From Embleya hyalina (GTDB lineage Bacteria > Actinomycetota > Actinomycetes > Streptomycetales > Streptomycetaceae), in assembly GCF_003967355.1 (NCBI RefSeq), contig NZ_BIFH01000021.1, positions 92,103 through 156,102 of the forward strand: a DNA stretch of 64,000 nt, in the 5' to 3' direction. Shown here one piece after another: positions 56,279-64,000 of the stretch (within the stretch, counting starts at the first letter, position 1; each line of letters begins with the position of its first letter). The position numbers and the translations under genes were made by a program. A model generated the notes under the pieces. That model worked only from the letters and a program-made list of their open reading frames with translations. It was not told the DNA's origin and did not search any database.

Positions 56279-57685
56279 CTACGGCGTGCCGGTGGGGTCC
56301 GCCGGGAGCAGGCTCACGGTGCGTACCGAGGTGTAGAAGTCGGCGGCGGCGCGGCCCTGTTCGCGGGGGCCGTGGCTGGATGCCTTGGTGCCGCCGAAGG
56401 GCAGGTGGAAGTCGACGCCGGTGGTCGGCGCGTTGACCTTGACCAGGCCGGTGTCGATCCGGTCGACCACGGTCAGCGCGGCGTCGAGGTCGCGGGTGTG
56501 TACGGAGGTGACCAGCCCGTGCGGCACGTCGCGGGCCAGTTCCAGGGCCTCGGTGAGGTCGGCGGCGGTCTGCAGGACGGCGACCGGGCCGAAGACCTCC
56601 TCGCGCAGGATCGGGTGGCCGGCGGGGACCCGCTCCAGGATGGTCGGGGCGGTGTACCAGCCCGGGCCCTCGGGGGTCTCGCTCGTGGCCAGGACCCTCG
56701 CGCCGGCGCCGGTCGCGGCGTCGATCGCGGCGCGTACCCGGTCGCGGGCCGCCTCGCCGATCACCGGTCCGCACACCGTGGCCGCGTCGCGGGGGTCGCC
56801 CACGGTCAGGGCGCGGGCGGCGGCGGCCAGGGCCGCGCGCAGCGGGTCGGGGTCGCCGACCACGATGATCCGGCCGGTGGCGGTGCACTTCTGGCCCGCG
56901 TAGCCGAACGCGGCCGCGATCAGCTGGCCGGCGGTGGTGCGCACGTCGGCGTCCGGGAGCACCAGCGCGGCATTGCAGCCGCCCAGTTCGGCCTGTACCG
57001 GGACGCCCCGGGCGGTGGCGGCGCGGACCACCTCCTGCCCGACGGCCGTGGAGCCGGTGAAGGAGACCACGTCGGCGGCCTCGACCACGGCCGCGCCGGT
57101 GGCGGCCTCGCCGGGCAGCACGGTGAACACGTCGGCGGGCAGCACGTCGGCCAGCAGTTCGGCCAGGCGCAGTGCGCAGCCGAGGGCCTGCGGGGCGGGC
57201 TTGAGCAGGACCGCGTTGCCGGTGGCGAGCGCGGGCGCGGCCTTCCACAGCGGGATGGCCAGCGGGAAGTTCCACGGCGTGATCAGTCCGGCCACGCCGT
57301 GCGGGCGACGGCGGGTGAGCAACAGGCCGGGGCCGGCGGCGGCTTCGTGCACCGTGCCGACCGGGTCGTAGGCCTGCTGGGCGTTGTAGCGCAGGATGGC
57401 GACGGTGCGGGCGACCTCGCCGCGGGCCTCGGTGATCGGCTTGCCGACCTCGCGCACGATCAGGTCGGCGAGGTCGCCGGCCGCCGCGGCGAGCCGGTCG
57501 GCGGCGGCGTCGAGCGCGGCGCAGCGGGCGCCGGCGCCGGCGTCGAGCCAGGCCCGCTGCGCGATCCGGGCCCGCTCGGCGGCCCGACGCACGTCGGCGG
57601 GCGCGACGGCCGGCGCCTCGGCGACCCGCGTGTCGGGGTCGGCGGGGTCGTGGCTGCGGACGGACGGTGCGGTGGTGGTGGTCAC
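56279..57685 (-). CDS. Aldehyde dehydrogenase, probable 2-oxoglutarate semialdehyde DH
   Basis: The 468-residue protein has the ALDH core: [19 protein letters not shown], the general base Glu in [12 protein letters not shown] and nucleophile Cys267 in GQKCTATG. Its position directly after a DapA-like gene suggests the substrate 2-oxoglutarate semialdehyde (2,5-dioxopentanoate), the last step of hydroxyproline and of some sugar-acid pathways. The GTG at 57685 is the likely start. Substrate assignment is inference from context. Confidence 0.82.
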   Translation of the reverse strand: MTTTTAPSVRSHDPADPDTRVAEAPAVAPADVRRAAERARIAQRAWLDAGAGARCAALDAAADRLAAAAGDLADLIVREVGKPITEARGEVARTVAILRYNAQQAYDPVGTVHEAAAGPGLLLTRRRPHGVAGLITPWNFPLAIPLWKAAPALATGNAVLLKPAPQALGCALRLAELLADVLPADVFTVLPGEAATGAAVVEAADVVSFTGSTAVGQEVVRAATARGVPVQAELGGCNAALVLPDADVRTTAGQLIAAAFGYAGQKCTATGRIIVVGDPDPLRAALAAAARALTVGDPRDAATVCGPVIGEAARDRVRAAIDAATGAGARVLATSETPEGPGWYTAPTILERVPAGHPILREEVFGPVAVLQTAADLTEALELARDVPHGLVTSVHTRDLDAALTVVDRIDTGLVKVNAPTTGVDFHLPFGGTKASSHGPREQGRAAADFYTSVRTVSLLPADPTGTP

Positions 57686-57858
57686 GATGGCAAGCCCTTC
57701 GGGAAGGGAACGGTGGGGGCGGGTGGCGTCGGTGCGGTCGGCCGGCGGCCCGCGACGGGCGTGGCTCGGAGCGATGCCCGGGGTGGGCGAGGGTGGTGTC
57801 GCGGGCCGGAGGCGGGTGTGGGCCGGAGGTCGGGGCCCGTCGGTCGCGGGTCGGTCGG

Positions 57859-58770
57859 TCAGGTCAGCCCGGCGGCGACGGCGCGTTCGGTGGCTCGGCG
57901 CACGGTGTCCCGGGCCTCGGCGGAGAGCGGGCGGCGCGGCGGGCGGCAGGGGCCGCCGGGCTTGCCGACCACATCCATGGACAGCTTGATCGCCTGGACG
58001 AACTCGGTGCGGGTGTCCCAGCGCAGCAGCGGGTGCAGGATGTCGTACAGCTCGCGGGCGCGGACCAGGTCGCCGGCGCGCGTGGCGTGGTACAGCTCGG
58101 CGCAGGCGGTCGGCAGCACGTTGGAGAAGCCGCCGATCCAGCCCTTGGCGCCGCCCACGGCCAGCTCCAGGAGCACATCGTCGGCGCCGGCCAACAGGTC
58201 GAGGTCGGGGGCGAGTTCGGCGATCCGGTAGGCGCGCCGGGGGTCGCCGCTGAACTCCTTGACGCCGACGATGTGACCGTCGGCGTGCAGCTTGGCGAGC
58301 AGTTCGGGGGACAGGTCGACCCGGGTGTCGAACGGGTTGTTGTAGGCGACGATCGGCAGGCCGACCGCGGCCACGTCGGCGTAGTGCGCGTGCACCTCGG
58401 CGTCGTCGGCGCGGTAGGCGTTCGGCGGCAGCAGCATCACCGCCCGGGCGCCGGCCTCGGCGGCCTGTTCGGTCCAGCGGCGGGCCTCGGTGGAGCCGTA
58501 CGCGGCGACTCCCGGCATCACCCGGTCGCCGCCGATGGCCTCGATCGCGACCTCGACCACGCGGGCGCGTTCCTCCGGCGTGAGGGTCTGGTACTCGCCC
58601 AGGGATCCGTTGGGCACGACGCCGTCGCAACCCGCCTCGACCAGCTCGCGCAGGTGGTCGGCGAACGCGTCGTAGTCGATGCTCAGGTCGGTCCGCAACG
58701 GCAGGGTGGTGGCGACCATGAGGCCGCGCCAGGGGCGCGGTGTGCGGTCGGCGGTGGTCGGTGCGGACAT
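57859..58770 (-). CDS. DapA-family enzyme, probable pyrroline-hydroxycarboxylate deaminase
   Basis: The 303-residue TIM-barrel enzyme has the Schiff-base Lys171 in VGVKEFSGD and the GSLGEYQTLT phosphate-loop region. GVVPNGSLGEY resembles cis-4-hydroxyproline pathway deaminases (LhpC/D type), which turn 1-pyrroline-4-hydroxy-2-carboxylate into 2-oxoglutarate semialdehyde. It could instead be a 5-keto-4-deoxy-glucarate dehydratase, which makes the same product. It lies upstream of the aldehyde dehydrogenase on the same strand. The ATG at 58770 follows AAGGAG. Confidence 0.78.
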   Translation of the reverse strand: MSAPTTADRTPRPWRGLMVATTLPLRTDLSIDYDAFADHLRELVEAGCDGVVPNGSLGEYQTLTPEERARVVEVAIEAIGGDRVMPGVAAYGSTEARRWTEQAAEAGARAVMLLPPNAYRADDAEVHAHYADVAAVGLPIVAYNNPFDTRVDLSPELLAKLHADGHIVGVKEFSGDPRRAYRIAELAPDLDLLAGADDVLLELAVGGAKGWIGGFSNVLPTACAELYHATRAGDLVRARELYDILHPLLRWDTRTEFVQAIKLSMDVVGKPGGPCRPPRRPLSAEARDTVRRATERAVAAGLT

Positions 58771-59245
58771 GGGAACTCCTTGACGGGTCGGGCGAATCGG
58801 ATGGTGGCGCGCACTGCGGAGGCGGCCCCCGGGCAGGCCCTCGGACCGGCCCTGCCGGCCGCGCGGGCCGGGCGCGGGTCGAGGGGCGGGTGACGGGGGA
58901 GGGCGGGTGCCGGTCGCCGGCGAGGCGGACGACCGGACCCCGGGCGCCGGGGCCGGGGGTGCGGCGCCGACGCCGGTCCATGTCGGCTCGTGCGACGTCG
59001 TTGTCGCAGGGCTCGGCTCCGGTCACCTCAGTACAATGTCACATGGCTCTCCGTTGCGCCAGTCCCCCGACGGAGGCGGCCGAAAAATGACCGCGAGGGT
59101 AAAACCGCAGGTGAAAGGTAAAGGAAAAGTAAATACAATGTCGCACCTCAAATGTGACACGGCCTAAACCTTGACCCTTGGATCACCCGTGGGCAGAGTT
59201 CCCCACCACCACCCACCCCGCCGCCTCCCGAGAGGCCCGCCAAAC
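58771..59245. promoter_or_regulatory. Divergent promoter region with GntR-like sites
   Basis: These 475 bp hold no gene. The part from about 59085 to 59160 is the most AT-rich stretch nearby (runs such as AAAGGTAAAGGAAAAG) and is a likely promoter zone for the importer. GTACAATGTCACA lies at 59031-59043 and ATACAATGTCGCA at 59133-59145; a third dyad (TGCGAC at 58991-58996, GTCGCA at 59003-59008) shares the GTCGCA end. Confidence 0.6.
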
Positions 59246-60250
59246 ATGACCACCCTCGCGCCCCCCACGGATCCGCCGGTCGAGGAGGATCCGCCCGCCA
59301 CCCGACCGGCCCCCACCGGGCTGCGCCCCTCGCAACTCGCCTGGCGTCGCTTCCGGCGCGACCGCACCGGGATCGCCGCCGCCTGCGTCGTCGCCGTCTT
59401 CGTCGTCGCGGGCCTCGGCGCACCGCTGTTCGCCAAGCTCTACGGCAAGGACCCGTACACCACCTACGGCCAGAACCGCCCCGGCCTGCTCAACGAGTTC
59501 GGCTTCCCCATCGCCCCCAACGGCGGCATGTCCGGCGAGTTCTGGCTCGGCCTCGAACCCGGCCTCGGCCGGGACGTGCTCACCCAACTCCTGTACGGCA
59601 TCCGCACCTCGCTGCTCATCTCGCTCGCCGTGGTCGCGGTGGTCACCGTGCTCGGGGTGCTGGTCGGGGTGACCGCCGGATACCTGGGGGGCGGCACCGA
59701 CTTCGTGGTCGGCCGGGTGATCGACGTGATGCTCAGCTTCCCCTCGACGCTGTTCTTCATCGCCTTCACGCCGGTGGTCACCTCGCTGCTCACCGAGCCC
59801 GGCGAACAGATGTCCTCGGTCCTGCGGGCGGGGGTGATCATCGCCGTGCTCGCCGCGTTCGGCTGGGCCTCGGTGGCCCGCCTGCTGCGCGGTCAGGTGT
59901 TGTCCCTGCGCAGCCGCGAATACGTCGAGGCCGCCCGGGTGATCGGGGCCTCGCCCGGCCGCGTGGTGTTGCGCGAACTGCTGCCCAACCTGGTCACCCC
60001 GATCCTGGTCAGCGCCTCGATGGCGGTGCCGACCTACGTGACCACCGAGGCGGCCCTGTCCTACCTCGGCGTGGGCATGGTCGAACCCACCCCCGACTGG
60101 GGGCGGATGTTGCTCAAGGGCGCCGAGGTCTACAAGACCGACATCACCTACATGTGCGTGCCGGGCATCTCGATGCTCGTCTTCGTCGTCGCCTTCAACC
60201 TGCTCGGCGACTCGGTCCGCGACGCGCTCGACCCGAAGAGCGATCGCTGA
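59246..60250 (+). CDS. Peptide ABC transporter permease, DppC type
   Basis: The 334-residue membrane protein has the DppC layout: first helix (AACVVAVFVVAGLGAPLF), an extended outside loop with EPGLGRDVLTQLLYG, and the permease core with coupling loop EAARVIGASPGRVVLRELLPN. ATG 59246 was chosen; the upstream frame holds no conserved sequence. It is the first gene of an importer operon that runs out of the window. Confidence 0.87.
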   Translation: MTTLAPPTDPPVEEDPPATRPAPTGLRPSQLAWRRFRRDRTGIAAACVVAVFVVAGLGAPLFAKLYGKDPYTTYGQNRPGLLNEFGFPIAPNGGMSGEFWLGLEPGLGRDVLTQLLYGIRTSLLISLAVVAVVTVLGVLVGVTAGYLGGGTDFVVGRVIDVMLSFPSTLFFIAFTPVVTSLLTEPGEQMSSVLRAGVIIAVLAAFGWASVARLLRGQVLSLRSREYVEAARVIGASPGRVVLRELLPNLVTPILVSASMAVPTYVTTEAALSYLGVGMVEPTPDWGRMLLKGAEVYKTDITYMCVPGISMLVFVVAFNLLGDSVRDALDPKSDR

Positions 60251-60303
60251 CCACCGCGCTTCCCGCGATACCGCACCGGCACGGCAAACCCTCGGAAGGA
60301 ACC

Positions 60304-62064
60304 ATGACCCTGCGCACCGGTACCACCAGAGCCACGCTCGTCACGCTGGTCCTCGCCCTCGGCGCGGCGGCGTGTTCCGGCGGCGGCGGCAGCTCCGACG
60401 GCGGAGGGCCCGGCAAGGGCGCCGCCCCCAAGGCCCAGGTCCGCGCGGTGTCGATCGGCACCGCCGCCGAGTCGAAGGGTCCGGCCAAGGAACTCCCCGG
60501 CGCCAAGCCGGGCGGCACCGCCACGGTCCTGGAGCGGGCCGACTTCAACCACCTCGACCCGGCGCGCGTCTACGTCTCGCACGAGCAGACCGCCGAACTG
60601 CTGATCACGCGGCAACTCACCACGTACAGGCAGGAGGGCGACCACACCACGCTGGTCGGCGACCTGGCCACCGACACCGGCACCAGCCCCGACGGCGGCA
60701 AGACCTGGACCTTCACCCTCAAGGACGGGCTCAAGTACGAGGACGGGTCGCCGATCACCGCGCAGGACGTCAAGTACGGCATCGAGCGCTCGTTCGCCAA
60801 GGAGATCACCGGCGGACCGACCTGGATCCAGGAATGGCTGGTCGGCAACACCGACTTCCGCTCGGTGTACGACGGCCCGTACGGCGGCCGCGAGTTGGAC
60901 GCGATCAAGACCCCCGACGCGCGGACCGTCACGTTCACGCTGCCCGCGCCGCGCGGCGACTTCCCGTTCGCGGTGGCGATGCACACCAGCACCCCGGTGC
61001 CGCGCGCCAAGGACACCAAACTCGAGTACGACAAGCGCCCGTTCTCCAGCGGCCCCTACAAGATCTCCGGGCGTGAGATCGACAAGTCCATGACCATGGT
61101 GCGCAACGAGCACTGGGACCCGAACACCGACGCGGTCCGCCACGCCTACCCCGACCAGTGGAAGTTCGAGTTCGGCGCGTCCAACCAGCAGATCAACGAG
61201 CGGCTGATCGCGGCCAACGGCAACGACCGCAGCGCGATGACCTTCCGTGTGGCGGTCGGTCGCGAGGTGGCCCAACAGGTGCTCACCACCCCGGAGTTGA
61301 AGGCCCGCACGGCGGACGCGGCCACCCCGTACACCGAATACTTCGAGATGAACAACCGGCGCCTGACCAACCCGAAGGTGCGCCAGGCGCTGATCGCGGC
61401 GTTCCCCAAGGAGCAGGTGCGGCAGATCCTCGGCGGGCCCGCCTACGGCGAGTTCGCCACCACGCTGATGGGCCCGACGGTGCTCGGCTTCGAGTCCTAC
61501 GACCTGGCGGGCGTGCCGCCCACGGGTGATGTGAACAAGGCCAGGCAACTGCTCGCCGAGGCCGGCACGCCCAACCCCACCATCACCTACGCGTACAGCC
61601 AGACCCCCATGTGGGAGCAGGTCTCGGTGACCATCGTCCAGGCCCTCCAGCAGGCCGGCTTCAAGGTGGTCCCGCAGCCGATCAACGACAAGAGCTACTA
61701 CACCGAGATCGGCCGGATGGACAACAAGTACGACCTGTACTGGAGCGGTTGGGGCGCCGACTGGCCGAGCGCGGCGACCGTGCTCCCGGCCAAGTTCGAC
61801 GGCCGCAAGATCATGGACGACGGCTCCGTGTACAGCCTGTACGGCAACCCGGCGATGAGCACCGAGATGGACCGGATCACCTCGATGTCGGACGTGGTCG
61901 CCGCGGGCAAGGAGTGGTCGAACCTGGAGAAGAGGATCATGGCCGACGCCCCGGTGGTGCCGTTCGTCTACCGGCGCCAACTGACCCTGTACGGCCCCGG
62001 CCTGGGCGGCGTGCGGGTCGGCTTCATCGGCTCGACCTACCCGATCGACGTCTGGGTCAAGTAG
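60304..62064 (+). CDS. Peptide ABC transporter substrate-binding lipoprotein
   Basis: The 586-residue protein is a family 5 solute-binding protein. Signal and lipobox are clear (LVTLVLALGAAACSGG), followed by a Gly/Ser-rich spacer. The family signature lies near DGSPITAQDVKYGIERSFAK. The likely ligands are peptides; hydroxyproline-containing peptides are inferred from neighbours. GGAAGGA precedes the ATG. A hairpin follows the stop codon. Confidence 0.9.
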   Translation: MTLRTGTTRATLVTLVLALGAAACSGGGGSSDGGGPGKGAAPKAQVRAVSIGTAAESKGPAKELPGAKPGGTATVLERADFNHLDPARVYVSHEQTAELLITRQLTTYRQEGDHTTLVGDLATDTGTSPDGGKTWTFTLKDGLKYEDGSPITAQDVKYGIERSFAKEITGGPTWIQEWLVGNTDFRSVYDGPYGGRELDAIKTPDARTVTFTLPAPRGDFPFAVAMHTSTPVPRAKDTKLEYDKRPFSSGPYKISGREIDKSMTMVRNEHWDPNTDAVRHAYPDQWKFEFGASNQQINERLIAANGNDRSAMTFRVAVGREVAQQVLTTPELKARTADAATPYTEYFEMNNRRLTNPKVRQALIAAFPKEQVRQILGGPAYGEFATTLMGPTVLGFESYDLAGVPPTGDVNKARQLLAEAGTPNPTITYAYSQTPMWEQVSVTIVQALQQAGFKVVPQPINDKSYYTEIGRMDNKYDLYWSGWGADWPSAATVLPAKFDGRKIMDDGSVYSLYGNPAMSTEMDRITSMSDVVAAGKEWSNLEKRIMADAPVVPFVYRRQLTLYGPGLGGVRVGFIGSTYPIDVWVK

Positions 62065-62109
62065 CCCCGGGCGAGGCGGCCCCGGCCCCGGCTTCGGCCG
62101 GCGGCGCGA

Positions 62110-62133
62110 GCGGGAAGGTTCCCCCCTTCCCGC
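62110..62133 (+). other. Intercistronic stem-loop after the binding-protein gene
   Basis: A 9-bp stem (62110-62118 with 62125-62133) and a 6-nt loop lie in the 140-bp gap before the permease gene. Such hairpins often stabilise upstream mRNA or act as weak terminators, giving excess binding protein. Confidence 0.5.
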
Positions 62134-62204
62134 CCGCGGCACCCGCGCCGCCGCCGGGCCGCCCGGCCACTTCCCGGTCCGACCTCCAGTGAGGGCCCAT
62201 CCCC

Positions 62205-63179
62205 ATGTTCCGATTCCTGGTGCAGCGACTGCTCGGCGCGGCGCTGATCCTGTTCGTCGTCTTCACCGTCACCTTCTTCCTGTTCTTCGCCATGCCGGAC
62301 GACCCGGCACGGCTGTCCTGCGGCAAGACCTGCACCCCCGAGACGCTGGCACTGATCCGTCGCGACCTCGGCCTGGACGAGTCCGTGCCGATGCAGTACT
62401 GGCACTACATCGTCGGCGTCTTCGCCGGCCGCGACTTCGGCACCTCGCACTGCTCCGCGCCGTGCCTGGGCTACTCGTTCGTCAACCACGAACCGGTCCT
62501 CGACACCCTGCTCGACCGTTTCCCGGCCACCCTGTCGCTGGCGCTCGGCGCCTCGGTGATCTTCCTCGGCGTCGGCGTCATGATCGGCATGCTCGCGGCG
62601 CTGCGGCGCGGCACCTGGCTGGACAAGTCCACCATGGCGCTGTCGCTGATCGGCGCCTCGGTGACGATCCAGTTCCTCGGCGTGATCGCCCGATACGTGC
62701 TGGTCGACCAACTGCGCTGGTTGCCCAAACCCGAATACCTCCCGTTCACCGGTGATCCCGGCGGCTGGATGGGCGGGTTGTTGCTGCCGTGGCTGACACT
62801 GGCCTGCGTCCAGGCCGCGGTGTACGCCCGACTGACCCGCGCGTCGATGATCGACGCGCTCGGCGAGGACCACGTGCGCACCGTGCGGGCCAAGGGATTG
62901 ACGTCGCGTCAGGTCTACCTCAAACACGCGTGGCGCGGCGCGATCACCCCGGTGGTCACCGTGTACGGCATCGAACTGGGCGTGTTGCTCGGCGGCGCGG
63001 TGGTCACCGAGACCACCTTCAACATCCCCGGCATCGGCAAGCTCGCGGTCAACGCGGTCGCCAACTCCGACCTGCCGATGATCACCGGAGTGGTGCTGAT
63101 CGCCGCCACCGCCATGGTGCTCGCCAACGTCGCGGTGGACGCCGTGTACGCCGTCATCGACCCCCGGGTGCGTGTGTGA
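62205..63179 (+). CDS. Peptide ABC transporter permease, DppB type
   Basis: The 324-residue protein has the DppB pattern: FLVQRLLGAALILFVVFTVT at the start, LRRDLGLD-like periplasmic motif (LIRRDLGLDESVPMQYWHY), and the coupling loop VRAKGLTSRQVYLKHAWRG. A small cysteine-containing insert (LSCGKTCTPE and TSHCSAPCLGY) in the outside loop is less usual and may form disulphides. Its stop overlaps the next ATG. Confidence 0.88.
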   Translation: MFRFLVQRLLGAALILFVVFTVTFFLFFAMPDDPARLSCGKTCTPETLALIRRDLGLDESVPMQYWHYIVGVFAGRDFGTSHCSAPCLGYSFVNHEPVLDTLLDRFPATLSLALGASVIFLGVGVMIGMLAALRRGTWLDKSTMALSLIGASVTIQFLGVIARYVLVDQLRWLPKPEYLPFTGDPGGWMGGLLLPWLTLACVQAAVYARLTRASMIDALGEDHVRTVRAKGLTSRQVYLKHAWRGAITPVVTVYGIELGVLLGGAVVTETTFNIPGIGKLAVNAVANSDLPMITGVVLIAATAMVLANVAVDAVYAVIDPRVRV

Positions 63180-64000
63180 TGACCTCTCCGCTGCTTGCGG
63201 TCCGCGACCTGCGGGTCCGCTTCGCCACCGAGGGCGGCGTGGTCAAGGCCGTCGACGGTGTCTCCTTCGACGTCGAACGCGGCCGCACCCTCGGCATCGT
63301 CGGCGAGTCCGGCTCGGGCAAGAGCGTCACCAACCTCACCCTCCTGGGCCTGCACAACCCGGCGCGCACCACCGTCGAGGGCAGTGCCGTCCTGGACGGC
63401 ACCGAACTGGTCGGCGCGTCCGAACGCACCCTGCGGGACCTGCGCGGACAACGCGTGTCGATGGTCTTCCAGGACCCGCTCACCGCGCTCTCCCCCTACT
63501 ACACGGTCGGCGCGCAGATCGTGGAGACCTACCGCCGGCATACCGGCGCCGGCCGCCGCGAGGCGCTCGACCGGGCGATCGAGATGCTGGACCGGGTCGG
63601 CATTCCCCAGGCCGCCCGACGCGCCCGGGAGTATCCGCACCTGTTCTCCGGCGGTATGCGCCAGCGCGCGATGATCGCCATGGCGCTGGTGTGCGAACCC
63701 GACCTGCTGATCGCCGACGAACCCACCACCGCGCTCGACGTCACCGTCCAGGCCCAGATCCTCGACCTGCTCGGCGAACTCCAGGCACAACTGGGCACCG
63801 CGATCATCCTGGTCACGCACGACCTCGGCGTGGTCGCCGACGTCGCCGACGAGGTGCTGGTGATGTATGCCGGGCGGGCGGTCGAACTCGGCCCGGCCAC
63901 CCGGGTGTTGGAGACCCCGAAACACCCGTACACCCGGGGCCTGCTCGCCTCGGTGCCGCGGCTGTCCGATCCGTTGGACCGCCCGCTGCGACCGGTCCCC
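63179..64000 (+). CDS. Peptide ABC transporter ATPase, DppD type (partial)
   Basis: The frame from ATG 63179 stays open for 274 codons to the window end, so the gene is cut. It has Walker A GESGSGKSVT, Q-loop FQDPLTAL, signature FSGGMRQRAMIAMAL, Walker B LIADEPTTALDV and the oligopeptide-type end KHPYTRGLLASVPRL. It would pair with a DppF-type ATPase beyond the right edge. Confidence 0.9.
   Translation, partial: MTSPLLAVRDLRVRFATEGGVVKAVDGVSFDVERGRTLGIVGESGSGKSVTNLTLLGLHNPARTTVEGSAVLDGTELVGASERTLRDLRGQRVSMVFQDPLTALSPYYTVGAQIVETYRRHTGAGRREALDRAIEMLDRVGIPQAARRAREYPHLFSGGMRQRAMIAMALVCEPDLLIADEPTTALDVTVQAQILDLLGELQAQLGTAIILVTHDLGVVADVADEVLVMYAGRAVELGPATRVLETPKHPYTRGLLASVPRLSDPLDRPLRPVP

Overview
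The window is chromosomal DNA of a very GC-rich actinomycete. Mycothiol-type enzymes, PspAB/HtpX, a DUF5999 protein, CsoR/Zur-type operators, RppA and many GTG starts with GTGA/ATGA overlaps all point to Streptomycetaceae (Streptomyces, Embleya or a relative). Nothing looks like phage, plasmid or insertion-sequence DNA, and I saw no rRNA, tRNA or CRISPR array. Gene names come from motifs and family memory, not from a database search.

Layout, left to right. (1) 1-6075: a 40-bp tandem repeat, a SAM methyltransferase and a complete peptide-type ABC importer whose two ATPases are fused. (2) 6185-7953: a two-domain VOC protein and a broken DUF4331 gene. (3) 8029-12480: a copper-efflux regulon (copA, a secreted His-rich protein, copZ, csoR) with four CsoR-like operators. 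(4) 12596-13819: divergent doxX/marR sharing a perfect palindrome. (5) 13921-19178: two tandem secreted thermolysin-like proteases, one fused to an M28 aminopeptidase. (6) 19403-23388: ABC-2 exporter with a divergent DesK/DesR-type pair. (7) 23425-25425: a small orphan gene, pspAB and htpX. (8) 25850-27930: a decayed lipoprotein gene, a TetR regulator and two small unknown genes. (9) 28035-31656: a Zur-box-controlled zinc importer with two different permeases. (10) 31739-36750: an ECF sigma factor with a membrane partner, a KdpD-like protein without its phospho-acceptor histidine, a remnant of an APC permease and a mycothiol-dependent-isomerase-family protein. (11) 36918-41822: a CBS/USP pair, an ogt-sigma-ogt DNA-alkylation block and small proteins. 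(12) 42057-46862: rppA (type III PKS) followed by a complete bacterial-type acetyl-CoA carboxylase. (13) 47125-53071: a GKP-repeat small protein, a NarL-type two-component system, a dehydrogenase/AhpD-like pair and TetR. (14) 53091-54017: divergent cupin/marR. (15) 54087-64000: gntR, a prolyl-aminopeptidase-like enzyme, an aldehyde dehydrogenase, a DapA-like enzyme and a divergent peptide ABC importer cut by the window edge. I read block 15 as a hydroxyproline or hydroxyproline-peptide catabolic locus.

How parts work together. The rppA block couples a malonyl-CoA-consuming synthase to its own malonyl-CoA supply. In the copper block, CsoR-type palindromes precede csoR, copZ and copA. In the right-hand block a shared 13-bp motif occurs before gntR and twice between dapA and the importer, which suggests one GntR regulon. 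The secreted M4 and M4-M28 proteases could feed peptides to the two peptide importers; that link is inference.

Several genes are decayed: DUF4331 (7158-7953), a lipoprotein (25850-26348) and an APC permease (35475-35729). Perfect GC-rich hairpins close most convergent gene pairs.
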